Shown one piece after another: positions 1-8,341 of a DNA stretch of 64,000 nucleotides. Every line of letters starts with the position of its first letter. Within the stretch, counting starts at the first letter, position 1. Location of the stretch: assembly GCA_022843745.1 (NCBI GenBank), contig JALHNB010000021.1, forward strand, positions 1 through 64,000, given 5' to 3'. This stretch comes from Anaerolineae bacterium. Lineage in GTDB: Bacteria > Chloroflexota > Anaerolineae > Aggregatilineales > Phototrophicaceae. The notes beneath the pieces are model-generated. The model did not search any database. It saw only the letters and a list, made by a program, of their open reading frames with translations, and was not told the origin of the DNA. The position numbers and the translations under genes were made by a program.

Positions 1-675
1 GAGTCGCTGATTTTCCATACGCCGGATAACGCGCTTGCGGCCTTTGATGCGGCACGTCAGCAAATCCGCTGGCAGTTGGAAAATATTCAGCCCGTGATCC
101 GCGCTCAATTCACGGGACAACTCATCGGCATTATCACCGAAAGTAACCAACAACTCACCATTTCGCCGCAAGGCGAACTACTCGACAGCGCGAATCTGCG
201 CGAACCTGCCAGCATTGTTTCGGCGCAAAATGGCACGTTGATCGCCTATACGCGCGGCGGCCTGTGGTCGATTCTCACGGACGGGATATGGTCGCCGTTG
301 ATGGAAATCGTGCCGATTGGAGGCATTTCCGGCGCGGTGAAACAGGCTGATGATGGTCGCCTGTTTTTGTTCGACTCGCATGTCCTTTATGCTTACGATT
401 CGAATCGCGCACTGCTGTGGCAAATCGAACTGCCCAACGTGACCGGGCTGACCGAATTGACCATAGATAACGGCATTTTATTGCTCACCGGGACTCATGG
501 CGATCTGATCGCGATCCGCAATGCCGATGGTGGCCTTTGCAACCGCGCCCAGATTTATGGCGATGATCGCGCGAAATTATGGTACAACCTGGGTAGCGAT
601 GGCATTTTGCGCGTGGCTGTCGCTGACCAGATTATTGGCCTGGATTGGCAGACATTTTTGACTGGGTGCGCGTGA
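1..675 (+). CDS. PQQ-like beta-propeller repeat protein, 5' end outside window
   Basis: The frame is open from base 1 to the TGA at 673-675, so the gene starts upstream and only about 224 C-terminal residues are seen. The protein has repeated blocks typical of PQQ/WD-like propeller blades: a short glycine-rich turn, a hydrophobic strand, then phrases such as ALAAFDAARQQIRWQ near the left edge and LYAYDSNRALLWQIELP around residue 123. The repeat unit (value, in-blade Asp, then W-x-I/L) is how PQQ-like blades look. Such proteins are usually exported or membrane-anchored scaffolds, but the N-terminus that would show a signal peptide is missing. No catalytic residue can be named. It is the only gene on the plus strand before 15 kb and faces the minus-strand catabolic operon. 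Confidence 0.6.
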   Translation, partial: ESLIFHTPDNALAAFDAARQQIRWQLENIQPVIRAQFTGQLIGIITESNQQLTISPQGELLDSANLREPASIVSAQNGTLIAYTRGGLWSILTDGIWSPLMEIVPIGGISGAVKQADDGRLFLFDSHVLYAYDSNRALLWQIELPNVTGLTELTIDNGILLLTGTHGDLIAIRNADGGLCNRAQIYGDDRAKLWYNLGSDGILRVAVADQIIGLDWQTFLTGCA

Positions 676-739
676 TCGTAGTTAACGAATTTCGTAGGGA
701 CACGATGATGCAGATTAAGAAATTAATACGGTCTACGAT

Positions 740-808
740 GTAGGGGCATGATGCATCATGCCCAGGCAAACCGGACAACGAAAAAGGTTTGATACATCAA
801 ACCCCTAC
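740..808. repeat. Double palindromic repeat with GTAGGGG/CCCCTAC ends
   Basis: A perfect palindrome (GGGCATGATGCATCATGCCC, 744-763) is followed by a second one (GGTTTGATACATCAAACC, 786-803). The pair starts with GTAGGGG at 740 and ends with CCCCTAC at 808. Smaller complementary pieces (GGGACACGAT near 696 and ATCGTGTCC near 854) suggest a nested structure. It lies between two convergent genes, so it may also end transcription. Related palindromes occur at 3516, 3571, 6398, 14028, 22448, 57598 and 58798. Confidence 0.7.
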
Positions 809-884
809 GAAGACGGTTTGCGATTACCGATTTATTTGCGGGACAGAGCATTATCGTGTCCTCTTTACTTAACCAGCGCTGCCT

Positions 885-1622
885 TCAATCCAGATTCAGC
901 AAACTGTCCTTCTGGCTGGCGATATATAGTTTGGTGTAGTTCAGATGCTCCACCATTGTCTGGTGGGCGCGTTCGGGGTCTTTGGCGGCGACGGCCTCGG
1001 CAATCGCGGCGTGCTGCTGGATCACTTTGGCGCGATGATCGGGGTACAGTGTGCGCTTAATCATGCTTGACTGTCGCCAGAGCAGCCCGACAATCACCTC
1101 GATCAGAATCGCCATCACTGGATTTTGCGTCGCCTCCGCCAGCAAAATGTGAAAACGGGTATCCTGCATCATCCAGCTTTCGGCGGCTTTATTTTGCTGG
1201 TCTTCATCGTCGCTAAACAGCGTGATTTCCAGATTTTGAACCAGATTTTTGAGGTCGCGAATCTGTGCCGCCGTCGCGCTCTGTGCCGCCAGCATCGCGA
1301 TTTGCGGTTCGAGTAGTTGGCGGATCGCCAGCACATCCTCGATATAGGCGCGTGAACGGAGGCAGGCCAGTAGCAGCGCGTTCGTGATCGGGCTAATCAG
1401 GTCAGGGTTAACAACAGCGCCCTGGCGGGAGTTGATCGAAATGACACCTCTCGCCGCTAGCAGCTTGATCGCCTCGCGCACGACTGTCCGGCTGACCTGA
1501 TATTCTTCTTGCAGCTCACGTTCCGAAGGCAGGAATCGACCCGGCTGATATTCCTCCGAGATGATGCGATGCAGCATATCTTCGGCGATTTTAACGGGTA
1601 AGGAGACGCTTCGTTTGGTCAT
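885..1622 (-). CDS. GntR family regulator, FCD (FadR-like) subfamily
   Basis: 245 residues. An N-terminal winged helix (about residues 8-75) carries the GntR signature: PSERELQEEYQVSRTVVREA and a wing ending RQGAVVNP. An all-helical FCD domain (about 85-235) follows; its Asp/His pattern (DTRFHILLAEATQNP, then QQHAAIAEA and a late His in VEHL) suits a metal site that senses a small carboxylate. It is the last gene of the minus-strand catabolic run, with its ATG overlapping the stop of the enolase-family gene (ATGA), so it is translationally coupled. A site matching the FCD consensus TnGTnnnACnA lies 12 kb away in front of the first gene (13936-13955), so it is the obvious candidate repressor of the whole operon. 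The inducer is unknown, probably a sugar acid made by the pathway. Confidence 0.9.
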   Translation of the reverse strand: MTKRSVSLPVKIAEDMLHRIISEEYQPGRFLPSERELQEEYQVSRTVVREAIKLLAARGVISINSRQGAVVNPDLISPITNALLLACLRSRAYIEDVLAIRQLLEPQIAMLAAQSATAAQIRDLKNLVQNLEITLFSDDEDQQNKAAESWMMQDTRFHILLAEATQNPVMAILIEVIVGLLWRQSSMIKRTLYPDHRAKVIQQHAAIAEAVAAKDPERAHQTMVEHLNYTKLYIASQKDSLLNLD

Positions 1623-2740
1623 GAACCCTCATATCGAAAAGTTTTCAGCGCGTCCTCATCCCAATCAATGCCCAGCCCGGGTTTCTCCGTCAAATGCCAG
1701 ATGCCGTCGCGAATATCCGGCTGAGTAGCACGAAGCTGCCGGAAGCCAACGGTATCGCACTCAACAGGCGATTCCTCGATCATCACGCCGACAGGCGCAC
1801 CGAGTGCGCCAACCAGCGGTGCGTGAATATCGGGAAAATAATGAGGATAAATCGGCACACGGTTTTCCAGCGCCGGGGCAATGCCTTGCAGATAGCCCGT
1901 AATGCCCATTTGGTGGGTCGCGTCCGGGCGTATAACATCCACGCCGTCCGCCGCGCCCAATCGCTGTAAAATAGCCGGGGAGGACATGGATTCGCCAAAC
2001 GCGATTTTAACGTCTGTGGTCTGCGCGAAGCGAATCGCCAGTTCCCATTTTGATTCAGGAAACGGGTCTTCTAAAAACGCGATATTCAGTTTTTCGACAG
2101 GTCGCCACGCATCCAATGCTTGTTTGATGTTGTCGAATGCAGCGCTGGCATCCACCGCTACCAGCGCGTTTTCGCCGACAACCTCGCGGATGGCGCTCAG
2201 ACGTTTCACATCGATTTCTGTCCCTGCGCCGAAGGGCAATTTGAATTGTCGATAGCCAGCGGCAACGAGTTTTTCAGCTTCGCGCCGTACCGCACCTGCG
2301 GGATCATCCTCGCGATAGTAGCCCGTGATCGCCAGACAGGGGACTTGCGCAGTCGCTCCGCCTAATAAGCGCCATAAGGGCGTATCGAGCAGGTTGCCGA
2401 GCAAATCCCACAGGGCAATATCGACCACCGACAACCCACGCGCAAAAATGCCCTGTTCGCCGATCATCCGCACCGAATCGCGTGATTCATTCCAGATTTG
2501 CCGGATCGCGCTGGCAGGTTTTCCAACCGCGCGTGGCACAATATGCTTACGGATGATCTGGTCAATTCCAGCCTGTCGTGCCAGCCCGAACCCTGTCCCA
2601 CATTTTCCGCCTGCATGTACCCGCGCGAAAATAAAATCGCGCGATTTAATCACGTTTCCCAGCACTTTGAGTGGTTCTGGCAGCGGCACGCGAACATAGA
2701 AAACATCAATTGAGTCGATAATCGTGTTACCATCCACCAT
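1619..2740 (-). CDS. Enolase-superfamily (mandelate racemase/muconate lactonizing type) dehydratase
   Basis: 373 residues from the ATG at 2740. A longer frame upstream lies inside the preceding SDR gene, and a G-rich ribosome binding site precedes this ATG. The N-terminal capping domain (1-130) is followed by a TIM-type barrel with the three metal-binding acids: D197 (VAVDAS), E224 (FLEDPFP) and E250 (AFGES). A likely His/Asp dyad is D273 (RPDATHQMG) and H300 (YPHYFPD), as in mandelate-racemase-type acid-sugar dehydratases. Oddly, the KxK motif on barrel strand 2 reads K167-L-P, so the second lysine, usually the base for one stereoisomer, is absent. This points to a His-based mechanism. Its neighbours (sugar dehydrogenases, mutarotase-like protein) suggest it dehydrates an aldonate in a non-phosphorylating sugar pathway; the substrate cannot be read from the sequence. 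Confidence 0.85.
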   Translation of the reverse strand: MVDGNTIIDSIDVFYVRVPLPEPLKVLGNVIKSRDFIFARVHAGGKCGTGFGLARQAGIDQIIRKHIVPRAVGKPASAIRQIWNESRDSVRMIGEQGIFARGLSVVDIALWDLLGNLLDTPLWRLLGGATAQVPCLAITGYYREDDPAGAVRREAEKLVAAGYRQFKLPFGAGTEIDVKRLSAIREVVGENALVAVDASAAFDNIKQALDAWRPVEKLNIAFLEDPFPESKWELAIRFAQTTDVKIAFGESMSSPAILQRLGAADGVDVIRPDATHQMGITGYLQGIAPALENRVPIYPHYFPDIHAPLVGALGAPVGVMIEESPVECDTVGFRQLRATQPDIRDGIWHLTEKPGLGIDWDEDALKTFRYEGS

Positions 2741-3494
2741 ATGCCGTCCATCCCCCGTCAATATAAACCGTTTCGCCCGTGACATAGGACGCATAATCTG
2801 AAGCCAGCATCGCGATCACGTTCGCCACTTCGCGTGGTGAGGCTACCCGTCCCAGTGGTGTGCGTTGATTGACCGTATCCAGGTTGACTGCGCCGCTTGC
2901 GACATTGCGCTCGACCAGCGCCGTCATCACGTAGCCAGGAGCGACAGCATTCACGCGGATATTTTGCGATGCCCATTCACAGCCGAGCGTTTGCGTCAGT
3001 GAGATCACGCCTGCTTTGGCCGCGCAGTAGGGCGCACGTCCCGGAAAACCCAGCGCCCCGGACATGGATGCCAGCGAGATAATCACGCCGCCACCCTGCT
3101 TGAACATCTGCCGCGCCGCCGCCTGACTGCTAAAAAATACGCCGCTGAGGTCAATCGAGATAATCCGATTCCATAAATCCGGCGACATCTCAATCGAAGG
3201 TGTCGGCTTCGAGATACCCGCATTGTTGATCTGAATATCCAGCCGACCAAATTTCCGTACCGTTTCATCGACGGCTCGCTCACAATCCGCCGGGATGCTC
3301 ACGTCCGCCTCGATCACCAGACATTCGCGCCCCTCTGCCCGCACCAGTTGTGCCGTCTCTTCGCCACTTTGCCGATCCAGGTCGGTGATCGCGATGTCTG
3401 CACCGCTGTTGGCGAGTACAAGCGCAACTTCCCGTCCAATTCCATTGCCGCCCCCGGTAATGAGCGCGACCCTTCCATCAAATCGAATTTCCAT
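2727..3494 (-). CDS. SDR family oxidoreductase (classical)
   Basis: 255 residues, the normal size for a classical short-chain dehydrogenase. The Rossmann motif TGGGNGIG (13-20), the NNAG motif (90-93), a catalytic Ser in LASMSG (S143 or S145) and Y156-x3-K160 (YCAAK) are all present. Asp at the end of the second strand (TDLD, about 38-40) favours NAD over NADP. The end GGWTAYGGW is typical of sugar and 3-oxoacyl-ACP-like dehydrogenases. It overlaps the start of the enolase-family gene by 14 bp, so the two are co-translated. In this operon it probably oxidises a sugar or sugar-acid hydroxyl. It is the first of three SDR genes within 4 kb. They differ too much to be a recent duplication. Confidence 0.9.
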   Translation of the reverse strand: MEIRFDGRVALITGGGNGIGREVALVLANSGADIAITDLDRQSGEETAQLVRAEGRECLVIEADVSIPADCERAVDETVRKFGRLDIQINNAGISKPTPSIEMSPDLWNRIISIDLSGVFFSSQAAARQMFKQGGGVIISLASMSGALGFPGRAPYCAAKAGVISLTQTLGCEWASQNIRVNAVAPGYVMTALVERNVASGAVNLDTVNQRTPLGRVASPREVANVIAMLASDYASYVTGETVYIDGGWTAYGGW

Positions 3495-3515
3495 TCACCA
3501 TTTCCTAACCGATTC

Positions 3516-3594
3516 GTAAGGGCAACCCGCTGGGCTGCCCTGCTTTAATTTGGCTTTTGGGTTATAGCCAGGGCGCACAGCCGTGCGCCCCTAC
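3516..3594. repeat. Two palindromic repeats in the gap between SDR genes
   Basis: GTAAGGGCAACCCGCTGGGC and the following TGCCC (3516-3540) form one stem, and GGGCGCACAGCCGTGCGCCC (3571-3590) with a trailing CTAC forms another. They belong to the GTAGGGGCG palindrome family described at 740. The rest of the 171-base gap between the SDR genes (3495-3665) shows no gene. Confidence 0.65.
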
Positions 3595-3665
3595 AAAATA
3601 TGCCCTGTATGTGTGAGCCTTAGTCCTTAGCACTTTAAACGCAGCACTTTGAACTTTTTACTCAC

Positions 3666-4436
3666 TTAATTGTGCAGGCGCGCTGTCAAGCCGCCGTCAA
3701 CCGCCAGCGTTGTCCCGGTAATCCAGGCGGCCTCATCGCTGGAGAGGAACATCGCACCGAGCGCAACATCGCGACCTGTCCCCATGCGTTTCATCGGCTG
3801 GAGCGCATTGGTGTCGTCAACCACTTTTTGCGGATTATCTGAAAGCGCGACAAAACGCTGCCAGAGACTCGTCTCGATAAAACCGGGCATGATCGCGTTG
3901 ATTCGCACTGCCGGAGCATAATCCAGCGCCATATTGCGGGTCATGGCGACGACACCACCTTTGGCGGCGGCATAGGCGGTGATATTCTGAATCGTCTGGA
4001 CAGCATGAACGCTGGAGATATTGACAATCGCGCCTTTGCCCTTCGCCAGCATGGTCGGCAGCGCGTATTTGCTGCACAGCCACACACCGCGCAGATCAAC
4101 ATTGATGCAGCGCTCCCATTCCGGTGTGGTGGTGTCGAGCGCATTTTTGAATAACTCGATTCCTGCATTGTTAATCAGAATATCAATCGTGCCGAAGGCA
4201 TCCAGCGCGGCTTGGGTCATTTTGGCGATGTCGTCTTCAATACCCACATCACAGTGAGCATAGATTGCCTGCCCGCCGCTGGCATTGATCGCATCAGCGA
4301 CGGCCTGCCCAGTCTGGTCATTGATGTCGGTGACGACGATTTTCGCGCCTTCTTCCGCCAGCACTTCGCAGCAGGCTTGCCCGATACCCGCGCCGCCGCC
4401 GGTTACAATCGCGACTCGATCCTGTAGTCGTTTCAT
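3666..4436 (-). CDS. SDR family oxidoreductase (classical)
   Basis: 256 residues. It carries TGGGAGIG (12-19) for the dinucleotide, D37 in VVTDIND pointing to NAD, NNAG (89-92), catalytic S141/S142 in NISSVH, and Y155-x3-K159 (YAAAK). The ATG at 4436 overlaps the stop of the upstream mutarotase-like gene by 4 bp, a clear coupling. The C-terminal end (TTLAVDGGLTARLHN) matches the usual closing strand of the family. Likely a sugar or aldonate dehydrogenase working on the same substrate as the mutarotase-like product. It is closest in style to the SDR at 5608 (shared CDV, SSVHA/ASVHA and DGGL blocks), so those two may be paralogues. Confidence 0.9.
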   Translation of the reverse strand: MKRLQDRVAIVTGGGAGIGQACCEVLAEEGAKIVVTDINDQTGQAVADAINASGGQAIYAHCDVGIEDDIAKMTQAALDAFGTIDILINNAGIELFKNALDTTTPEWERCINVDLRGVWLCSKYALPTMLAKGKGAIVNISSVHAVQTIQNITAYAAAKGGVVAMTRNMALDYAPAVRINAIMPGFIETSLWQRFVALSDNPQKVVDDTNALQPMKRMGTGRDVALGAMFLSSDEAAWITGTTLAVDGGLTARLHN

Positions 4437-5488
4437 AGTGCCACCGTCCCATCGGCTTCAATGCGCTTGACTTCACCCTTTGGCTCGAACAGCGTGATCG
4501 CCAATTCGCCTGTGATGGACTCGCCGGGTTGAAGCGTGTGATGGGTTTTGGTCGTTTCCATGACTTTCAGCAAGCCATTGCCGGGGTAACTGCTCCAGGG
4601 TTCGAGCGCCATCGTGTAGGTGCGCCCATAGAATGGAAACCCGGTTGAACCGTGCATTTCGCGCCAGAACCAGAGGCAGCGGAAGGCATTGATTGACCAC
4701 GAGCAGCCCACGCCGACATTGAGTTGATCGTTGATGAGCGTGTACCAGGGCGTACCATCGAAATCCATCAGATAAGCCATCATGATATGTTTTTCATTTT
4801 CGCCGGGGGTGACACGGATGTCATACGGCCCATTCTTTCCCGCTGCCATTGGCCACGCGGTTTTTTGGTCAGGCTTTAGTGGGTTTTCTGGAGCTTCCTC
4901 ACTGCCCGAACTCAGAATGGTTTGCGCGTTGGTATTCAGCCGCGTATGTTCCGAAAGGAACGGTGCGCCATAAGCAGGGTGATGACCCCACATGAAATCC
5001 ATCGGCTCGGCTGCCAGATTGATAATTTCTTCGTTGAGCGTCAGTGTCGCTGTGTCACTCTTGAGCGACATCCGGCGGCGCAGCGAAAAGGGGGATCGGA
5101 AAAGTTGTGCAATGAAATCGACGACGAGTTCCGAATCATTTTGCGTGACGACGTTGTATTCCCACGCCGCCAGACTGGATTCGCCATGAAAGCTCAACTC
5201 CACGCCCTTATACATGACCGGATTGCCGCCGTTCGGGAAGCATTCCTGCCAGCCGCCTTCATAAATTTCCAGCCATGCGACCTGGCTGTCGCTCGAAAAT
5301 CGTCCTCGCCCCGGCGCACGTAAGCCCAGCGGCGATTTCCATAAAACATCCACGCCGGACGCACGATGCACCAGCGAATAAATATCCGCGCCTTTATCCG
5401 GCAAAATCGTCACCGAGATTTGCGGGTTCGAAAGCCGCACGGCACGCACACCATGTTCTAGTGTGAGTTCTTCAAATTGGGTGGTCAT
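4433..5488 (-). CDS. Galactose-mutarotase-like protein (DUF4432-type aldose epimerase fold)
   Basis: 351 residues, with the beta-rich course of the aldose-1-epimerase superfamily: ISVTILPDKGADIYSLVHR near residue 25, GGWQECFPNGG near 78, the FHGESSLAAWEY block near 100, and WGHHPAYGAPF near 167 carrying the conserved His pair. ALEPWSSYPGNGL (about 293-305) is the late conserved segment. DUF4432 members are thought to act on sugars, but none of the motifs proves catalysis. Its stop overlaps the next SDR gene. A mutarotase next to sugar dehydrogenases would supply the anomer they use. The ATG at 5488 is about 120 bases downstream of the third SDR gene. Confidence 0.75.
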   Translation of the reverse strand: MTTQFEELTLEHGVRAVRLSNPQISVTILPDKGADIYSLVHRASGVDVLWKSPLGLRAPGRGRFSSDSQVAWLEIYEGGWQECFPNGGNPVMYKGVELSFHGESSLAAWEYNVVTQNDSELVVDFIAQLFRSPFSLRRRMSLKSDTATLTLNEEIINLAAEPMDFMWGHHPAYGAPFLSEHTRLNTNAQTILSSGSEEAPENPLKPDQKTAWPMAAGKNGPYDIRVTPGENEKHIMMAYLMDFDGTPWYTLINDQLNVGVGCSWSINAFRCLWFWREMHGSTGFPFYGRTYTMALEPWSSYPGNGLLKVMETTKTHHTLQPGESITGELAITLFEPKGEVKRIEADGTVAL

Positions 5489-5555
5489 TTTTTGAATCCT
5501 TGTTGTCAGTGAGTCAGTTTAGTCTGTCTAATTACCCGTAGACCTCGATGTTAAA

Positions 5556-5591
5556 GCCCCTCGCCATGAGGGAGAGGGGTTGGGGTGAGGG
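5556..5591. repeat. GC-rich intergenic repeat piece
   Basis: The segment has a short stem (CCCCTC ... GAGGGG) followed by TTGGGGTGAGGG. The same G-run and C-run vocabulary recurs in the 166-base element at 7333-7498. It lies in the 119-base gap between two operon genes. No gene is visible there. Confidence 0.4.
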
Positions 5592-5607
5592 TTTATGGTA
5601 TAAATAC

Positions 5608-6369
5608 TTAGTCAAAATGGGCGGACAGCCCACCATCCACCAATATATCGCTGCCCGTCATATATGACGACTCATCGGATGCCATGAATTGAACCACCCG
5701 CGCGATTTCATCCGGGTCGCCAAAACGCCGCAGCGGGATGCGTGGGATGAGGGGATGCGCGTCAGCGGCCATATCGCCCCAGTTTTCCATCAGCATCGGG
5801 GTGGCAATTGCACCCGGCAGGATGCAGTTCACGCGGATTTTTTGCGGTGCGCCTTCCAGCGCCATCGCGCGAGTCATCGAGACAACCGCGCCTTTGCTGG
5901 CGACATAAGGCGTAACGGTTGTCGCTGTCGCGCGGGCATGTACCGAGGCAAAATTGACGATACTCCCGCCGCCGCGCTCCGCCATAATTGGGATGCAGCG
6001 CCGCGCCGCCAGATAAATTGCCCGCAGATTCACACTAATCACGCGATCCCATTCTTCCGGCTCGAAATCAGTCATCATTTTATAGATAGCAATCGCGGCG
6101 TTATTGACCAGAATATCCACGCCGCCATATGCCTCGGTAGTTTTCGCGACCATCGTATCCACGTCTTTTTCCAGCGCCACATCACAGTGGACAAACTGCG
6201 CCTTGCCACCGGCTTTTGTCACACCGCTGATGACTTCCTGCCCCAGCGTATCGTTGATGTCCGCCAGCGTGACCGACGCGCCTTCACGTGCGAAACGCTC
6301 GACAATCGCCCGGCCTATGCCCTGTGCCGCGCCTGTGACAATCGCGACCTTTCCATCCAAAACACCCAT
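5608..6369 (-). CDS. SDR family oxidoreductase (classical)
   Basis: 253 residues from the ATG at 6369. A GGGAGGAAAT ribosome binding site lies directly before this ATG, so I prefer it to the in-frame ATG four codons upstream, which overlaps the site. Motifs are TGAAQGIG (12-19), D37 in LADIND for NAD, NNAA (89-92, in place of NNAG), S142 in FASVHA, and Y155-x3-K159 (YVASK). It is a full-length classical SDR. The position after the two dioxygenase genes and before the mutarotase-like gene suggests it oxidises a hydroxyl on the dioxygenase product or on the imported sugar. Confidence 0.9.
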   Translation of the reverse strand: MGVLDGKVAIVTGAAQGIGRAIVERFAREGASVTLADINDTLGQEVISGVTKAGGKAQFVHCDVALEKDVDTMVAKTTEAYGGVDILVNNAAIAIYKMMTDFEPEEWDRVISVNLRAIYLAARRCIPIMAERGGGSIVNFASVHARATATTVTPYVASKGAVVSMTRAMALEGAPQKIRVNCILPGAIATPMLMENWGDMAADAHPLIPRIPLRRFGDPDEIARVVQFMASDESSYMTGSDILVDGGLSAHFD

Positions 6370-6397
6370 ATTTCCTCCCATTTAAAGGTTGGCTCGC

Positions 6398-6422
6398 GTA
6401 GGGGCGATGCACCGCGTCGCCC
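6398..6422. repeat. GTAGGGGCG palindromic repeat
   Basis: GTAGGGGCGATGCACCGCGT followed by CGCCC forms a stem GGGCGA-TGC/GCG-TCGCCC. It is the same family as the copies at 740, 3571, 14028, 57598 and 58798, but with a different arm sequence. It sits between the dioxygenase and SDR genes. Confidence 0.6.
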
Positions 6423-6463
6423 ATTTATGCAGGTCTGAGCCAGAAATTTATTTTCACCGCGAA

Positions 6464-7285
6464 TTATGCCTTAGCGCTTCGGTTAACCCAAGTCTCGCAA
6501 CCCTTAAATGGCATGTGTTGGCCTGCAACATAATCCGGCCAGGGCAGATAAACATCTTCGTTAATCCCCGGCACAGCGCGACCACGCAGCAGAAAAGCAC
6601 CCGGCCAGTTTGGTCTGGTGATTTGCGTCGAAGTGGGGATATAGCGGATCGTCAAACCGCGCCGCCAGCGGGGAGAGTTATTTGGCTCCGAGCCGTGAAT
6701 AATCTTGGGATGATGAATCGAAACGTCGCCCGCGTTGAGGATGACATCGACAGCGAGACTTTCGTCCACTAGCGTTGGATCCATTCCTGAATCAAGCGCA
6801 TTGGGAATATCCGTGCGTCGTTGCAATTCCTCATAACCGAGCAGGCGGTCACGATGGCTGCCGGGTATGACACGCATACAGCCATTTTCAGGTGTCGAGT
6901 CATCCTGCGCCAGCCACAGCGTCGTGACTTCCATCGGCTCCAGCGGCCAGTACGAACCATCCTGATGCCACAGCACAGGCTGACCATCAAACGGCGTTTT
7001 GGCGATATAGTGCGAGGCGAAAAGGGCGATGTTATGCCCGACGAATTGTTCGCCAATATCCAGCAGGCGATCATCAGCCACGATCCGTACCCAGAACGGG
7101 TCTTCGCCGATATAGTTGGGAAGATAGAATTTTTCAGGCCGCATATCCGGGAATTTTTTGCGCAGCCATTCGACATGCGCAATCGATTCGGCGATTAAAT
7201 CGGCATCGACCACATTGCGGATAATCACATAACCATCACGCTCATATTGTTCGAGGATATTATTCTTTTCAGCGATATTATTCAT
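6464..7285 (-). CDS. Phytanoyl-CoA dioxygenase (PhyH) family protein
   Basis: 273 residues. The Fe(II)/2-oxoglutarate facial triad is complete: H107-x-D109 (LWHQDGSYW) and distal H197 (KIIHGSEPN), followed by R209/R210 for the 2-oxoglutarate carboxylate (RWRRGLTIRY). A GGGAGG ribosome binding site precedes the ATG at 7285. The PhyH family hydroxylates many small molecules, not just phytanoyl-CoA. In a sugar-import operon it could hydroxylate or oxidatively demethylate a substituent, but this is inference. It is only distantly like the second PhyH gene downstream in coordinate order. The two are separated by a small inverted-repeat element. Confidence 0.9.
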   Translation of the reverse strand: MNNIAEKNNILEQYERDGYVIIRNVVDADLIAESIAHVEWLRKKFPDMRPEKFYLPNYIGEDPFWVRIVADDRLLDIGEQFVGHNIALFASHYIAKTPFDGQPVLWHQDGSYWPLEPMEVTTLWLAQDDSTPENGCMRVIPGSHRDRLLGYEELQRRTDIPNALDSGMDPTLVDESLAVDVILNAGDVSIHHPKIIHGSEPNNSPRWRRGLTIRYIPTSTQITRPNWPGAFLLRGRAVPGINEDVYLPWPDYVAGQHMPFKGCETWVNRSAKA

Positions 7286-7332
7286 CAGAAACCTCCCTGA
7301 CTAATGACTAATGATTGCCAAGTTCTTAACTA

Positions 7333-7498
7333 GGTTCTGTTGACATTTCAGCCAAGTGATGTAATTTCCTGGCATCCCCACCCCAAACCCCTCCCCATTG
7401 CAATGGGGAGGGGCTTAAAATCGGCTTGACTCCCCCTCTCCAATGCTTTGGAGACGCGCAGCGGGCGGGGGTGAGGATGAGCAAATGTCAACACAACC
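7333..7498. mobile_element. Putative 166-bp MITE-like element with 16-bp terminal inverted repeats
   Basis: The left end GGTTCTGTTGACATTT (7333-7348) and the inverse of the right end, GGTTGTGTTGACATTT (7483-7498), match at 15 of 16 bases. Both ends abut a TA dinucleotide, as expected for a TA-targeting element of the IS630/Tc1 or IS5 kind. The interior has no coding capacity and is rich in short C and G runs. The last G of the element (minus strand) completes the TAG stop of the upstream dioxygenase gene. A 16-base stretch from the end of that gene is repeated on the far side (7310-7325 and 7500-7515). Confidence 0.55.
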
Positions 7499-8337
7499 TA
7501 ATGATTGCCAAGTTCCTTTAAGGTGTCATTTCCTGCCATTTCGACCACAGCTTGTCCATCTTTATTGACCCACACACCACATGGCCCGCCTTGTTCGCTG
7601 GCTTCCATCGCCACTTCGCTGCCATCCATCCGAAGCACAGGCTGGAAAAATTTCGCGACTTTTTGCGCGTCCGCCTCGACATAATGCGCGATCAATGACC
7701 GCCGGAAGCGATCTGTCGTCTTATTCGGCTGACTGCCGTGAATGACCTGCCCGTTGAAAAACAGAACATCGCCTGGATTCATAATCATCGGTTCGGGTTT
7801 CATCCACGCTGCCAGCGGAACGGTAATTTCGGTGAAACTTTGTGAGGTATCGGAGGGGATTTCACACAAAACGGGCAAATCCTGCGACCCGGGTACGACC
7901 CATAGACAGCCATTTTCTTCGTCGCAGCGGTCAACCGCCATCCACGCCGCCACGCATGTTCCCGGCTGCACCCTCAAATAATATTGATCCTGATGCAGCG
8001 CCTGTCCGCGCGCTCCCGGCGGCTTAAAATAAAACATGGTCTGAACAGCAAACGGCTCTTTGCCCAGCAGCGCGATCAGGCATTCTCGCAGGCGATCATC
8101 GAGCAGCCATTCTTTTATAGATGGGTATTCGCGGTGCATATTCACGATGCGTCTGTAACGCACCAGCGGGTCATCGGTGGTTTGCACCAACCTGTCCAGT
8201 TGAAAGCCACCGATGTCTTTTGCATTCAGATCGCTAAAAAATTGATTATAGCTATCGACTTCAGGCTGCGAAAAAAGGCCGCGTACAATAGTGTAACCGT
8301 TTTGTCGAAATTGATGAACCTGTTCAGAATCGAGCAT
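7498..8337 (-). CDS. Phytanoyl-CoA dioxygenase (PhyH) family protein
   Basis: 279 residues from the ATG at 8337. The frame stays open further upstream but runs into the preceding permease gene, whose stop lies 4 bases before this ATG. The iron ligands are H115-x-D117 (LHQDQYY) and H200 (QVIHGSQPN), followed by R212-R213 (RFRRSLIAHY). It therefore looks catalytically intact. The start (LDSEQVHQFRQNGYTIVRG) is the standard PhyH opening helix. It follows the two permease genes without a gap, so import and oxidation are co-expressed. The stop codon is shared with the end of a small inverted-repeat element. Confidence 0.9.
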   Translation of the reverse strand: MLDSEQVHQFRQNGYTIVRGLFSQPEVDSYNQFFSDLNAKDIGGFQLDRLVQTTDDPLVRYRRIVNMHREYPSIKEWLLDDRLRECLIALLGKEPFAVQTMFYFKPPGARGQALHQDQYYLRVQPGTCVAAWMAVDRCDEENGCLWVVPGSQDLPVLCEIPSDTSQSFTEITVPLAAWMKPEPMIMNPGDVLFFNGQVIHGSQPNKTTDRFRRSLIAHYVEADAQKVAKFFQPVLRMDGSEVAMEASEQGGPCGVWVNKDGQAVVEMAGNDTLKELGNH

Positions 8338-8341
8338 CGTT

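Noticed and set aside
1902-2255. Plus-strand frames within the enolase-family gene
   Set aside because: They overlap a gene with clear metal-binding motifs on the other strand and have no translation signals.
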